DNA from: Bacteroidales bacterium | GTDB taxonomy: Bacteria; Bacteroidota; Bacteroidia; Bacteroidales; VadinHA17 | Assembly: GCA_013314865.1 (NCBI GenBank) | Contig: JABUEV010000188.1 | Span: 1 to 5,452 of the forward strand | Reading direction: 5' to 3' | Length of the DNA: 5,452 nucleotides | In this document: piece after piece, positions 1 through 5,452 of the stretch | How the letters are laid out: every line of letters begins with the position of its first letter | Position numbering within the stretch: position 1 is the first letter of the stretch | The notes under the pieces: model-generated | The model's input: only the letters and a program-made list of their open reading frames with translations | Database searches by the model: none | Told to the model about the DNA's origin: nothing | Made by a program: the position numbers and the translations under genes

Positions 1-229
1 TATAGTAAGGCACCGAACTTGCAAGCAGCCTTCCGTCATGAGCCAGAATATCACCCCTGTTGGCAGGGATTTCAGACGTCTTATAGACATATCTTTCGCT
101 CATTGACGACCATTTACCTCTTTCGACAGTCTGAAGCAAAAGAATCCTGATGATCAGCGTTATTGCCAGAAGCACCATCACCAGATAAACAACTCCGCTA
201 CGCCATACTATCTCATTACGTATTGCCAT
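1..229 (-). CDS. ftsI: FtsI/PBP3-type penicillin-binding protein, N-terminal part only (cut by window edge)
   Basis: Only the first 76 codons are present; the gene runs off the left edge and is not a broken gene. The reading begins MAIRNEIVWRSG, has one hydrophobic membrane segment at about residues 12-32, and then the motif RGDILAHDGRLLA at residues 58-70. That motif matches the RGxIxDRxGxxLA signature at the start of the periplasmic dimerisation domain of class B penicillin-binding proteins. The family comprises monofunctional transpeptidases that crosslink septal peptidoglycan in the divisome, anchored by a single N-terminal helix. The ATG lies 7 bases after the ftsL-like stop codon, so the two are almost certainly co-transcribed. 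No Shine-Dalgarno is seen before it. The position directly after mraZ, rsmH and ftsL favours FtsI over an elongation-type PBP2. The transpeptidase domain and its active-site serine lie outside the window, so catalytic competence cannot be judged. Confidence 0.9.
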   Translation of the reverse strand, partial: MAIRNEIVWRSGVVYLVMVLLAITLIIRILLLQTVERGKWSSMSERYVYKTSEIPANRGDILAHDGRLLASSVPYY

Positions 230-236
230 CAGTCAA

Positions 237-593
237 TCATTTGTCAACGACAATTCTGTATGGAGGGACTCTGAGCTCCTCCAGCCCCAGTCCCCTCTCT
301 CCTGCAAGTCTGGCGATTTCGGACTGACGGCTTAGAGACATCAGCTCAGCTGAAACTGAAAGCGATTCTGCTCTCAGATCCTTTACTTCCCTTGAAAGCC
401 TGGTGGTAATCCTTGTTACCCTTTCAGCATGGAAACGATTTGCGATATAAATTGCTCCCAGAAACGTCAACAGAAGAATAAACCAGATATTTTTTAAGAC
501 TATCTTGTCAGAGACCATGCTTCCGCTGAGCAGTTCCTTGAGAAAACTTGCTGAACCTTCTGTTTTAGCCTTTTTACTGTGGTTTTCCTCCAT
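237..593 (-). CDS. ftsL: FtsL-like cell division protein (Bacteroidota type)
   Basis: This 118-residue bitopic protein fits FtsL in size, topology and position. A polar, lysine-containing cytoplasmic tail (about 1-33) is followed by one membrane helix (about 35-52, NIWFILLLTFLGAIYIANRF). Next comes a charged helical, probably coiled-coil segment (about 53-95, rich in R, E, L and S), then a short tail ending VPPYRIVVDK. FtsL forms a periplasmic coiled-coil complex with FtsB and FtsQ and helps activate septal wall synthesis by FtsWI. FtsL sequences are poorly conserved, so the call rests mainly on architecture and on the location between rsmH and ftsI, where ftsL sits across bacteria. The ATG is 2 bases after the rsmH stop, which suggests translational coupling. 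A LeuA-x-ERGLGL segment near residues 96-104 resembles the conserved end of FtsL-family coiled coils. No other function seems likely. Confidence 0.82.
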   Translation of the reverse strand: MEENHSKKAKTEGSASFLKELLSGSMVSDKIVLKNIWFILLLTFLGAIYIANRFHAERVTRITTRLSREVKDLRAESLSVSAELMSLSRQSEIARLAGERGLGLEELRVPPYRIVVDK

Positions 594-595
594 AG

Positions 596-1501
596 TCAGA
601 TCTTCTCTGCAACCCTTAGCCGGGCACTTCTTGCCCTGGAATTCTCATCAATCTCTTCCTTTGTGGGAACTATTCCTTTCTTTTCTATAAGCCTGAAAGG
701 AGTGATAAGATTCCCGTAAAAATCTCTCTGCTCTTCACCCTGGAAATTTCCGGTCTTCATGAAGTTTTTCACAAGGCGGTCTTCCAGTGAATGATATGTG
801 ATGACAACAAGTCTTCCGTCTTTCTTAAGCACTTCAAGAGCCTGTTGCAGCATCTCCTTCAGATATTCAATTTCATGATTTACCGCAATCCTGAGTGCCT
901 GAAACACTTTGGCATAAAACTTATTTTCGAGCCTTGCAGGGGCAAATTTCCCGACCACATTTATAATATCACTGGCTTTCAGGATGGGCATAACTGTCCT
1001 TGCTGTGACAATTTCATGTGCTATTTTTTTTGCATTTATCAGCTCCCCGTATTCGGAGAAAAGGTTTGCCAGATCCTTTTCACTAAGAGACCTGAGAAGA
1101 TCTGCTGCTGTAACCTTGCTTTTCTTGTTCATTCGCATGTCAAGCGCCGCATCATTCCTGAATGTGAATCCCCTCTCAGGTTCATCAAACTGATGGAATG
1201 AGACTCCCAGATCCGCAACTAATCCGTCAATTGATTGAATTCCCAAAAATTTCAGGTTGTTTTTCAGGAAGCGGAAGTTCTGGTTAAGAAATATCAGCTT
1301 GCTGTCCTCAGGAAGGTTTGCTTTTACATCCTCATCCTGGTCAAATGCTATCAGTTTTCCGGTTTTCAGACGCCTTAATATTTCCCTTGAGTGTCCACCT
1401 CCGCCAAAAGTGACGTCAACGTAAATACCATCAGGTTTTATCTTCAATGCCCTGATGGTCTCGTCAAGCAATGCCGGTATATGGTAGTACAGTTCTTTCA
1501 C
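596..1501 (-). CDS. rsmH: 16S rRNA (cytosine(1402)-N(4))-methyltransferase RsmH (MraW)
   Basis: RsmH transfers a methyl group from S-adenosylmethionine to N4 of C1402 in 16S rRNA, in the ribosomal P site, and acts in the cytoplasm. The 301 residues match the usual length of about 300-315. Family motifs appear in order: YHIPALLDETI (6-16), the SAM-binding loop VDVTFGGGGHS (28-38), FDQD (53-56), DLGVSFHQFD (97-106), RGFTFR (110-115), LDMRM (120-124), KVFQALRIAVNHE (198-210), ITYHSLEDR (234-242) and the C-terminal NSRARSARLR (287-296). All expected motifs are intact. The start is GTG: an in-frame TGA two codons upstream rules out any earlier start, and the first conserved motif begins at residue 6. 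The GTG overlaps the mraZ stop as GTGA, so translation is probably coupled to mraZ. It is the second gene of the dcw operon. Confidence 0.97.
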   Translation of the reverse strand: MKELYYHIPALLDETIRALKIKPDGIYVDVTFGGGGHSREILRRLKTGKLIAFDQDEDVKANLPEDSKLIFLNQNFRFLKNNLKFLGIQSIDGLVADLGVSFHQFDEPERGFTFRNDAALDMRMNKKSKVTAADLLRSLSEKDLANLFSEYGELINAKKIAHEIVTARTVMPILKASDIINVVGKFAPARLENKFYAKVFQALRIAVNHEIEYLKEMLQQALEVLKKDGRLVVITYHSLEDRLVKNFMKTGNFQGEEQRDFYGNLITPFRLIEKKGIVPTKEEIDENSRARSARLRVAEKI

Positions 1502-1959
1502 GGCTCATTGACATTTCCACCCATTAATTTTTCAGCCAGCATGGCAAAATCTTCGGCAGGCATTCCAATCTTTTCGTAGATGTCAGCTGCCCAGATTTCA
1601 ATCCGGCCGTCCTGACCGGCCAGCACCACATCCCTGTCGGCCCCGATTGATTCCAACAGACGCCTTGGAATAAGCATCCTGTTGTTATTGTCCAATGATA
1701 ATTCAGCGGTCCCCTTGAAGAAATTCCTCAGGAACATGTTATGCTCGCGGTTGTAGGGGTTCATCCTCTTTCTTATCTTTTCAAGCTGACGGTTCCAGTC
1801 TTCTATCGAGTAGAGTACTAGGCAGTTCTCAAAAATGTCTTTGCGTACCACGAAGTGATCCTGAGCATCAAGCGGCATCTGCTTCTTGAATGCCACAGGA
1901 AGAATGATTCTTCCCTTGGCATCCACCTTACATGCGTAATCACCTATAAATGTGGCCAT
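1498..1959 (-). CDS. mraZ: Transcriptional regulator MraZ
   Basis: MraZ is a DNA-binding protein of the SpoVT-AbrB superfamily, normally encoded first in the dcw operon; studied members bind repeats in their own promoter. This 153-residue protein has the two expected half-repeats: VDAKGRIILPVAFK (12-25) and LDNNNRMLIPRRLLE (89-103). The second has Asn where the family usually has the Gly of DxxGR. Between them is the typical CLVLYSIEDW segment (46-55) and the FFKGTAELSLD strand. The ATG at 1957-1959 gives the usual MraZ beginning (MATFIGDY, compare MFRG in others). It overlaps rsmH by 4 bases at its 3' end. Three direct repeats 42 bases or more upstream of the start look like its own operator, implying autoregulation of mraZ, rsmH, ftsL, ftsI and probably genes beyond. 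In Escherichia coli MraZ represses the operon, but activator roles are described in Mollicutes, so the sign here is open. Confidence 0.96.
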   Translation of the reverse strand: MATFIGDYACKVDAKGRIILPVAFKKQMPLDAQDHFVVRKDIFENCLVLYSIEDWNRQLEKIRKRMNPYNREHNMFLRNFFKGTAELSLDNNNRMLIPRRLLESIGADRDVVLAGQDGRIEIWAADIYEKIGMPAEDFAMLAEKLMGGNVNEP

Positions 1960-1992
1960 AAAAGGTTTTTTCCTGAAAACGCTAAAATAAAT

Positions 1993-2000
1993 AAAAATTA
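1993..2000 (-). promoter_or_regulatory. Candidate -7 element of the mraZ/dcw promoter
   Basis: Read on the minus strand this is TAATTTTT, one base away from the Bacteroidota -7 consensus TAnnTTTG. It lies directly downstream of the last MraZ repeat and about 34 bases before the mraZ ATG. No TTG is found at the expected -33 distance; that space is filled by the repeats themselves. The assignment is weak because the surrounding sequence is very AT-rich. Confidence 0.28.
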
Positions 2001-2028
2001 TCCACTTTCCTCCACTTTACTCCACTTT
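2001..2028 (-). promoter_or_regulatory. MraZ operator: three direct repeats with 10-base period (MraZ boxes)
   Basis: On the minus strand the octamer AAAGTGGA occurs three times without a mismatch, at 2028-2021, 2018-2011 and 2008-2001, separated by 2 bases each time, so the period is exactly one helical turn. The last copy ends 41 bases before the mraZ start codon. MraZ proteins studied in enterobacteria bind tandem TGGG-type repeats with 10-base spacing in the mraZ promoter, and those of Mollicutes bind AAAGTG-type repeats; the octamer here contains that core. The tandem same-strand phasing fits binding by the ring-shaped MraZ oligomer. This is an inference from pattern and position. If TAATTTTT (1993-2000) is the -7 element, the repeats cover the rest of the core promoter, which would favour repression. 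Confidence 0.82.
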
Positions 2029-2188
2029 TTTTAGATTTTTGTTAATAACTTTTTAAAAACAGTGATTTCAGATCCGCTTTTTATTCAGTTTCAATAATCT
2101 CAAAAGTCCATCAGACGCAGTTATGGCAAGGAAATGTCAAATAGTTTCAGTGACTTTAAGTAAAATCAAACGAAATTCAATTTTTTGG

Positions 2189-2196
2189 TAATTTTG
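2189..2196 (+). promoter_or_regulatory. Candidate -7 element for the acyltransferase operon
   Basis: TAATTTTG matches the Bacteroidota -7 consensus TAnnTTTG exactly. It sits 29 bases before the ATG at 2226, giving a short leader of roughly 20-25 bases. The weak point is the -33 region: I see no TTG about 19-21 bases upstream. Confidence 0.45.
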
Positions 2197-2225
2197 GACA
2201 TGAATCATAATCTGAAGCTTGAAAA

Positions 2226-3098
2226 ATGAAAGATATTGGTGACAGCAGAAGTGAAACTCTGAGGGTAGATGTGGAACAAGTGCTTTTTTCAAAAAATCCG
2301 TCTCTTGCAAAGAAGCTTCCGCGTTTTGTCATCAATTATCTTAAAAGAATAGTGCACCAGGAAGAGATAAACAGATTTCTTGAAATTAACGGACATCTGA
2401 AAGATGCAGAATTCATCAAGGCGGGCCTCGATTATTTTGGCATTAAATACAATGTTTACGGAAGTGAAAATATACCAGGGGACGGCCGGCATATTTTTGT
2501 ATCGAATCATCCTCTGGGCGGGCTTGACGGGCTGGTTTTCATATATGAAATTTCGAAATATTTTAAGGAAATAAAATTTCCCGTCAATGATATTTTGATG
2601 AATATCAGGAATCTCTCCGGAATTTTTGTTCCGATCAACAAGCACGGAGCTCAGGGAAGGGAGGCTGCCAGGATGATTGAGGAAGCATATTCCTCAGACT
2701 GCCAGATTCTGTATTTTCCTGCCGGTCTCTGCTCCAGAAAAAGAAGGGGAGTAATAAAGGATCTTAAATGGCATAAGAATTTTATTACCAAGGCTGTACA
2801 GCATAAAAGGGATATAGTGCCGGCATATTTTTCAGGAAGGAACTCCAATTTCTTCTATAATCTTTCAAATATCAGGAATCTTCTGGGCATTAAAGCAAAC
2901 ATCGAGATGCTTTATCTTGCCGATGAGATGTTCAGGCAGAAGGAAAAAACAATAAACCTTGTTTTTGGCAGAAAGATTCCGTGGCAGACATTTGACCGCT
3001 CAAAAAGTCCGGATGAATGGGCCGACTTTGTGAAATCGGAAGTTTACACCCTTGAATCATTAATTCATCAGGCAGTGCCGATTCAAAAAAATGTCTAA
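2226..3098 (+). CDS. glsA: PlsC/LPLAT-family O-acyltransferase, GlsA-like (glycine/amino-acid lipid synthesis)
   Basis: This 290-residue protein has the order of motifs of the glycerolipid acyltransferase family. Block I is SNHPLGGLDG (93-102) with the presumed catalytic His95 and Asp101. A block II-like segment is IFVPINKHG (133-141). Block III is YFPAGLCSRK (163-172), followed by the basic stretch RGVIKDLKWHKNFI and block IV IVPAYFSG (197-204). The family moves acyl chains from acyl-ACP or acyl-CoA to a hydroxyl at the inner membrane. The N-acyltransferase gene 57 bases downstream points to GlsA (or OlsA), which acylates the 3-hydroxyl of an N-(3-hydroxyacyl) amino acid; in Bacteroides that lipid is glycine-based. 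Two features are unusual: five residues lie between His and Asp rather than four (HX5D), and block III reads FPAG rather than FPEG. No membrane helix or signal peptide is obvious. ATG 2226 is preceded by an A-rich stretch. A lysophosphatidate acyltransferase role is possible but less likely. Confidence 0.8.
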   Translation: MKDIGDSRSETLRVDVEQVLFSKNPSLAKKLPRFVINYLKRIVHQEEINRFLEINGHLKDAEFIKAGLDYFGIKYNVYGSENIPGDGRHIFVSNHPLGGLDGLVFIYEISKYFKEIKFPVNDILMNIRNLSGIFVPINKHGAQGREAARMIEEAYSSDCQILYFPAGLCSRKRRGVIKDLKWHKNFITKAVQHKRDIVPAYFSGRNSNFFYNLSNIRNLLGIKANIEMLYLADEMFRQKEKTINLVFGRKIPWQTFDRSKSPDEWADFVKSEVYTLESLIHQAVPIQKNV

Positions 3099-3155
3099 AT
3101 TTCGATCGATTTTTTTCTTATGAAAACTTAGATCATTTTCTCTGAGCTGAAATAT

Positions 3156-4118
3156 ATGAAACCTATAGCAGACCCCCTCCCAAGAGATCAGATAATTGCA
3201 GAACTAACCCCTGACAAGCTGCTTCGGCGGACAAATAACGGGAACAATGAAGTTTATGTATTCGATTACCATAGCTCTCCTGCTCTGATGCACGAAGTAG
3301 GAAGAATAAGGGAAATAACTTTCCGTCATGCAGGAGGCGGCACAGGTCACGAAATAGATATTGACAGTTTCGATACAGACAAAGAAGACCCGCAGAAGCA
3401 GTTGATTGTATGGGACCCCGAAAATTTGGAGATAGTCGGAGGCTACAGGTTTTACTTCCCGCCTAAGGGCTGTACGCACTGTGATATTTCAAAACTGGCA
3501 TCATCAGTTTATTTCAATTTTTCCGAAAAATTTCTCACCAGGTATTTACCTCACATGATGGAACTTGGGCGCTCATTTGTCCATCCCGACTACCAGTCAC
3601 GTACAATGGGGAGAAAAAGTCTTTATGCCCTCGACAATCTCTGGGACGGGCTGGGGGCAATAATTCTTGACAACCATCATCTCCGTTATCTTTTCGGTAA
3701 GGTAACAATGTACCCTCATTTCAACCAGAAGGCAAGAAATATGATTCTCTATTTCCTCCGGAAGCATTTTAATGATCCCGAGAATCTTGTAACCCCTAAA
3801 GATCCTGCAAATATCGACATCAATGAGGAGGAGATGAAGAAACTTTTTTCAGGCGCTAAATACAAGGATGATTATAAAATACTATCAAGGGAGGTCAGAA
3901 ATCTTGGTGAAAACATACCGCCCCTTATAAATGCCTACATGGGATTATCACCTACAATGAAGACATTTGGCACATTCATAAACCATAAGTTCGGCAACGT
4001 GGAGGAAACGGGCATAATGATAACTCTGAAAGATATTTATGTGGAAAAGATTAACAGACACCTCTCATCTTACAAGAAGGATTTTGAGATTCGCTGGTTT
4101 TCGCATGAAAATCAGTAG
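3156..4118 (+). CDS. glsB: GNAT-fold N-acyltransferase, GlsB/OlsB-like (N-acyl-glycine synthase family)
   Basis: The 320-residue product resembles the OlsB/GlsB branch of acyl-ACP-dependent GNAT acyltransferases, often annotated as hemolysin or acetyltransferase. Visible landmarks are REITFRHAGGGTG (52-64), the acidic DIDSFDTD (68-75), a central strand LEIVGGYRFY (91-100), the signature ELGRSFVHPDYQ (136-147) and LFGKVTMYPHFN (179-190). The C-terminal part (about 200-320) is helical, without a motif I recognise. GlsB of Bacteroides joins a 3-hydroxy fatty acid to the amino group of glycine, giving N-acyl glycine (commendamide type), the substrate of GlsA. Pairing with the O-acyltransferase just upstream, on the same strand and without a visible promoter or terminator in the 57-base gap, supports a two-gene operon. 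Glycine as substrate is inferred from phylum; ornithine or serine cannot be excluded. Its last 7 bases overlap the end of the convergent PurF-like gene. Confidence 0.83.
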   Translation: MKPIADPLPRDQIIAELTPDKLLRRTNNGNNEVYVFDYHSSPALMHEVGRIREITFRHAGGGTGHEIDIDSFDTDKEDPQKQLIVWDPENLEIVGGYRFYFPPKGCTHCDISKLASSVYFNFSEKFLTRYLPHMMELGRSFVHPDYQSRTMGRKSLYALDNLWDGLGAIILDNHHLRYLFGKVTMYPHFNQKARNMILYFLRKHFNDPENLVTPKDPANIDINEEEMKKLFSGAKYKDDYKILSREVRNLGENIPPLINAYMGLSPTMKTFGTFINHKFGNVEETGIMITLKDIYVEKINRHLSSYKKDFEIRWFSHENQ

Positions 4119-5452
4119 GCGCGGGCGTTGATCCCTTCAAAGTAATTTATATATGACTGGTTAGCCACCTTATTGCCTCCCGGAGTGGGGTAATCACCTG
4201 TAAAATACCAGTCACCCCTATGGCCAGGACATGCTTCATGCAGAGCCTCAACCGACTGAAAGACAATTTCCACTTCTGCCTTTATGGTGTCATTTCTGAG
4301 CATTTGTGCTATTTTCCGTGATATATCCTGCGGACTGAAAGGTCTGTAGATTTCCCTGCCTACATTTCTCATTTCATTCACAGGCTTCATCATCTCAGCT
4401 TTTGCTTCAATATAGACTTTCTCCAGCATTTCCTCCCTGCCTGTCTCCTTTAGCAGTTCAACAGCAGCCTTGAATGCTATGAAATCCCTGAGTTTTGCCA
4501 TGTCGATTCCATAGCAGTCGGGATATCTGATCTGGGGGGATGATGAAACAACTACAATTTTAGCAGGACCTAGTCTGTCGAGTATTTTTATGATGCTTTT
4601 TTTCAGGGTGGTGCCTCTTACAACCGAATCATCTATTACTACAAGATTACCTATGCCTCTTCTTACCACACCATAAGTAACATCATAGACATGTCCGACA
4701 AGGTCATCACGGCTTTTGTCTTCCGTAATGAAAGTTCTCAGCTTTACATCCTTCACCGCAATCTTCTCTACTCTAGGTCTTCTGGATATAATTTTTCCGA
4801 TCTCCTCCCGGGTAAGTTTGTTTTTATTATTAAAGATTGTATCTGCCTTTTGCTGGTTAATATAGTTCTCAACACCTTCAATAAGCCCGTAAAAAGCACT
4901 TTCAGCAGTATTGGGGATGTAGGAAAATACTGTGTTTTCGATGTCAAAGTTTACCGCTCTTAGAACAGGCAGTGCAAGCAGTTCTCCCAGCTTTTTTCTT
5001 TCCCTGTAAATATCCTTGTCAGTTCCCCTCGAAAAGTAAATTCTTTCAAAAGAGCATTTCTTATGTTCAGACTCTTCCTTTATTTTTTCAACAAGTATTT
5101 CGCCCGACATTTTCACTATCAGAGCTGATCCCGGGGGAAGCTCAGCAACATCATCGCTTAAGGCGTTAAAGATTGTCTGAATGACAGGTCTTTCAGATGC
5201 CACCACTACAAATTCATCATCTATATAATAGAAGGCAGGTCTGATGCCAGCAGGATCTCTTATGACGAATGCATCGCCATGGCCTACCATTCCAACCATT
5301 ACATATCCCCCGTCCCAGTTGCGGCTTGCCTTCGATAGGACTGTCACCAGATCAAGGTTTTGCTCAATCAGAGGTGTTATTTCCCTTTTTGTGTAGCCTT
5401 GTTCCTTAAACCTTCTGTAAACCCTTTCATTCTCCTCATCGAGCCGGTGTCC
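4112..5452 (-). CDS. Amidophosphoribosyltransferase (PurF)-family protein, divergent long form, N-terminus outside window
   Basis: The frame is open from the right edge to the stop at 4112-4114, giving 446 residues; the GTG at 5347 is an internal valine, since 35 more sense codons (GHRLDEENERVYRR...) precede it. The end of a class II glutamine amidotransferase domain is visible (WDGGYVMVGM 46-55, RDPAGIRPAFYY 65-76, ASERPVIQTI 85-94, LPPGSA 105-110). CSFERIYFSRG (133-143) and the phosphoribosyltransferase domain follow, with the PRPP motif VVIDDSVVRGTT (271-282) and SSPQIRYPDCYGIDM (304-318). PurF makes 5-phosphoribosylamine from PRPP and glutamine, the first purine step. Departures from canonical PurF: the PET motif reads IPNTAES (179-185), about 25 extra residues precede RTFI (239-242), and the basic flexible loop after RTFI is replaced. 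The tail ends WYFTGDYPTPGG...FEGINARAY. The visible part plus a missing N-terminal portion would exceed the usual 470-505 residues. Bacteroidota often have such a second long PurF homologue. The nucleophilic Cys cannot be seen. Confidence 0.85.
   Translation of the reverse strand, partial: GHRLDEENERVYRRFKEQGYTKREITPLIEQNLDLVTVLSKASRNWDGGYVMVGMVGHGDAFVIRDPAGIRPAFYYIDDEFVVVASERPVIQTIFNALSDDVAELPPGSALIVKMSGEILVEKIKEESEHKKCSFERIYFSRGTDKDIYRERKKLGELLALPVLRAVNFDIENTVFSYIPNTAESAFYGLIEGVENYINQQKADTIFNNKNKLTREEIGKIISRRPRVEKIAVKDVKLRTFITEDKSRDDLVGHVYDVTYGVVRRGIGNLVVIDDSVVRGTTLKKSIIKILDRLGPAKIVVVSSSPQIRYPDCYGIDMAKLRDFIAFKAAVELLKETGREEMLEKVYIEAKAEMMKPVNEMRNVGREIYRPFSPQDISRKIAQMLRNDTIKAEVEIVFQSVEALHEACPGHRGDWYFTGDYPTPGGNKVANQSYINYFEGINARAY

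Larger units (their letters stand above)
1960..2225. other. Divergent intergenic regulatory region between mraZ and the acyltransferase operon
   Basis: This 266-base AT-rich stretch separates two divergent operons and contains no open reading frame with coding character. The half next to mraZ holds the 10-base-period repeats (2001-2028) and homopolymeric A/T runs. Between 2041 and 2059 are the small palindromes GTTAATAAC and TTTTTAAAAA, of unknown meaning. The half next to the plus-strand gene holds the TAATTTTG element at 2189-2196. Neither start codon has a convincing Shine-Dalgarno sequence, as is usual in Bacteroidota. Confidence 0.8.

Noticed and set aside
791..1201. 136-codon plus-strand open frame opposite rsmH
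   Set aside because: It lies wholly inside the well-supported rsmH gene; its translation is rich in Cys, Phe and His without any domain, typical of an antisense shadow frame.
1692..1768. Empty entry in the findings list with these coordinates
   Set aside because: It carries no claim and should be ignored; the MraZ half-repeat observation is given in the entry that follows it.
1962..1975. Hairpin AGG-TTTTTT-CCT just upstream of mraZ as a regulatory leader structure
   Set aside because: The stem is only three base pairs, too short to be meaningful.
2060..2158. Near-direct repeat CAGTGATTTCA / CAGTGACTTTA in the divergent spacer
   Set aside because: It matches at only 9 of 11 bases, 88 bases apart, in AT-rich DNA; chance is a sufficient explanation.
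2289..2645. 118-codon minus-strand open frame opposite the GlsA-like gene
   Set aside because: It overlaps a gene with clear acyltransferase motifs and has no recognisable domain; a shadow frame.
3085..3116. Inverted repeat AAAAAAAT / ATTTTTTT around the end of the GlsA-like gene, ending in a T run, as a terminator
   Set aside because: The 8-base stem is made only of A and T pairs with a 16-base loop, too weak for an intrinsic terminator, and the partner gene follows on the same strand.
5345..5347. GTG as the start of the PurF-like gene
   Set aside because: The frame stays open for 35 further codons to the window edge, and those codons continue the amidotransferase domain, so this is an internal valine.

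Overview
This window looks like a piece of a Bacteroidota chromosome, probably from the Bacteroidales/Marinilabiliales side, though I cannot fix the lineage without a search. Four things point there. The dcw cluster starts mraZ-rsmH-ftsL-ftsI and its FtsL-like protein is the short, divergent type of that phylum. The start codons have A-rich upstream regions and no good Shine-Dalgarno sequence. A perfect Bacteroidota -7 element (TAnnTTTG) precedes one gene. Two adjacent acyltransferases resemble the GlsA/GlsB glycine-lipid enzymes of Bacteroides.

Layout: positions 1-1959 are the minus-strand head of the division and cell-wall (dcw) operon. In transcription order it runs mraZ (1959-1498), rsmH/mraW (1501-596), ftsL-like (593-237) and ftsI (229 to the left edge, truncated by the window). 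The genes are packed: mraZ and rsmH share a 4-base GTGA overlap, and the other gaps are 2 and 7 bases. Positions 1960-2225 form a 266-base AT-rich divergent intergenic region. It carries three perfect 8-base direct repeats at an exact 10-base period, oriented to mraZ, which I read as the MraZ operator. A TAATTTTG element faces the rightward genes.

Positions 2226-4118 hold two plus-strand genes, likely one transcript: a PlsC-like O-acyltransferase (GlsA-like) and a GNAT-fold N-acyltransferase (GlsB-like). By homology, GlsB would attach a 3-hydroxy fatty acid to the amino group of glycine (or another amino acid), and GlsA would add a second acyl chain to the 3-hydroxyl, giving a phosphorus-free membrane lipid.

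Positions 4112-5452 hold a minus-strand, 5'-truncated PurF-family protein with a conserved PRPP-binding motif but a clearly divergent, longer middle region. It converges on glsB and overlaps it by 7 bases.

No stretch over 300 bases lacks a gene. I saw no tRNA, rRNA, CRISPR array, insertion sequence or convincing intrinsic terminator. The most interesting points are the MraZ operator, the variant acyltransferase motif in GlsA, the divergent PurF paralogue, and a lipid operon placed back-to-back with the division operon.
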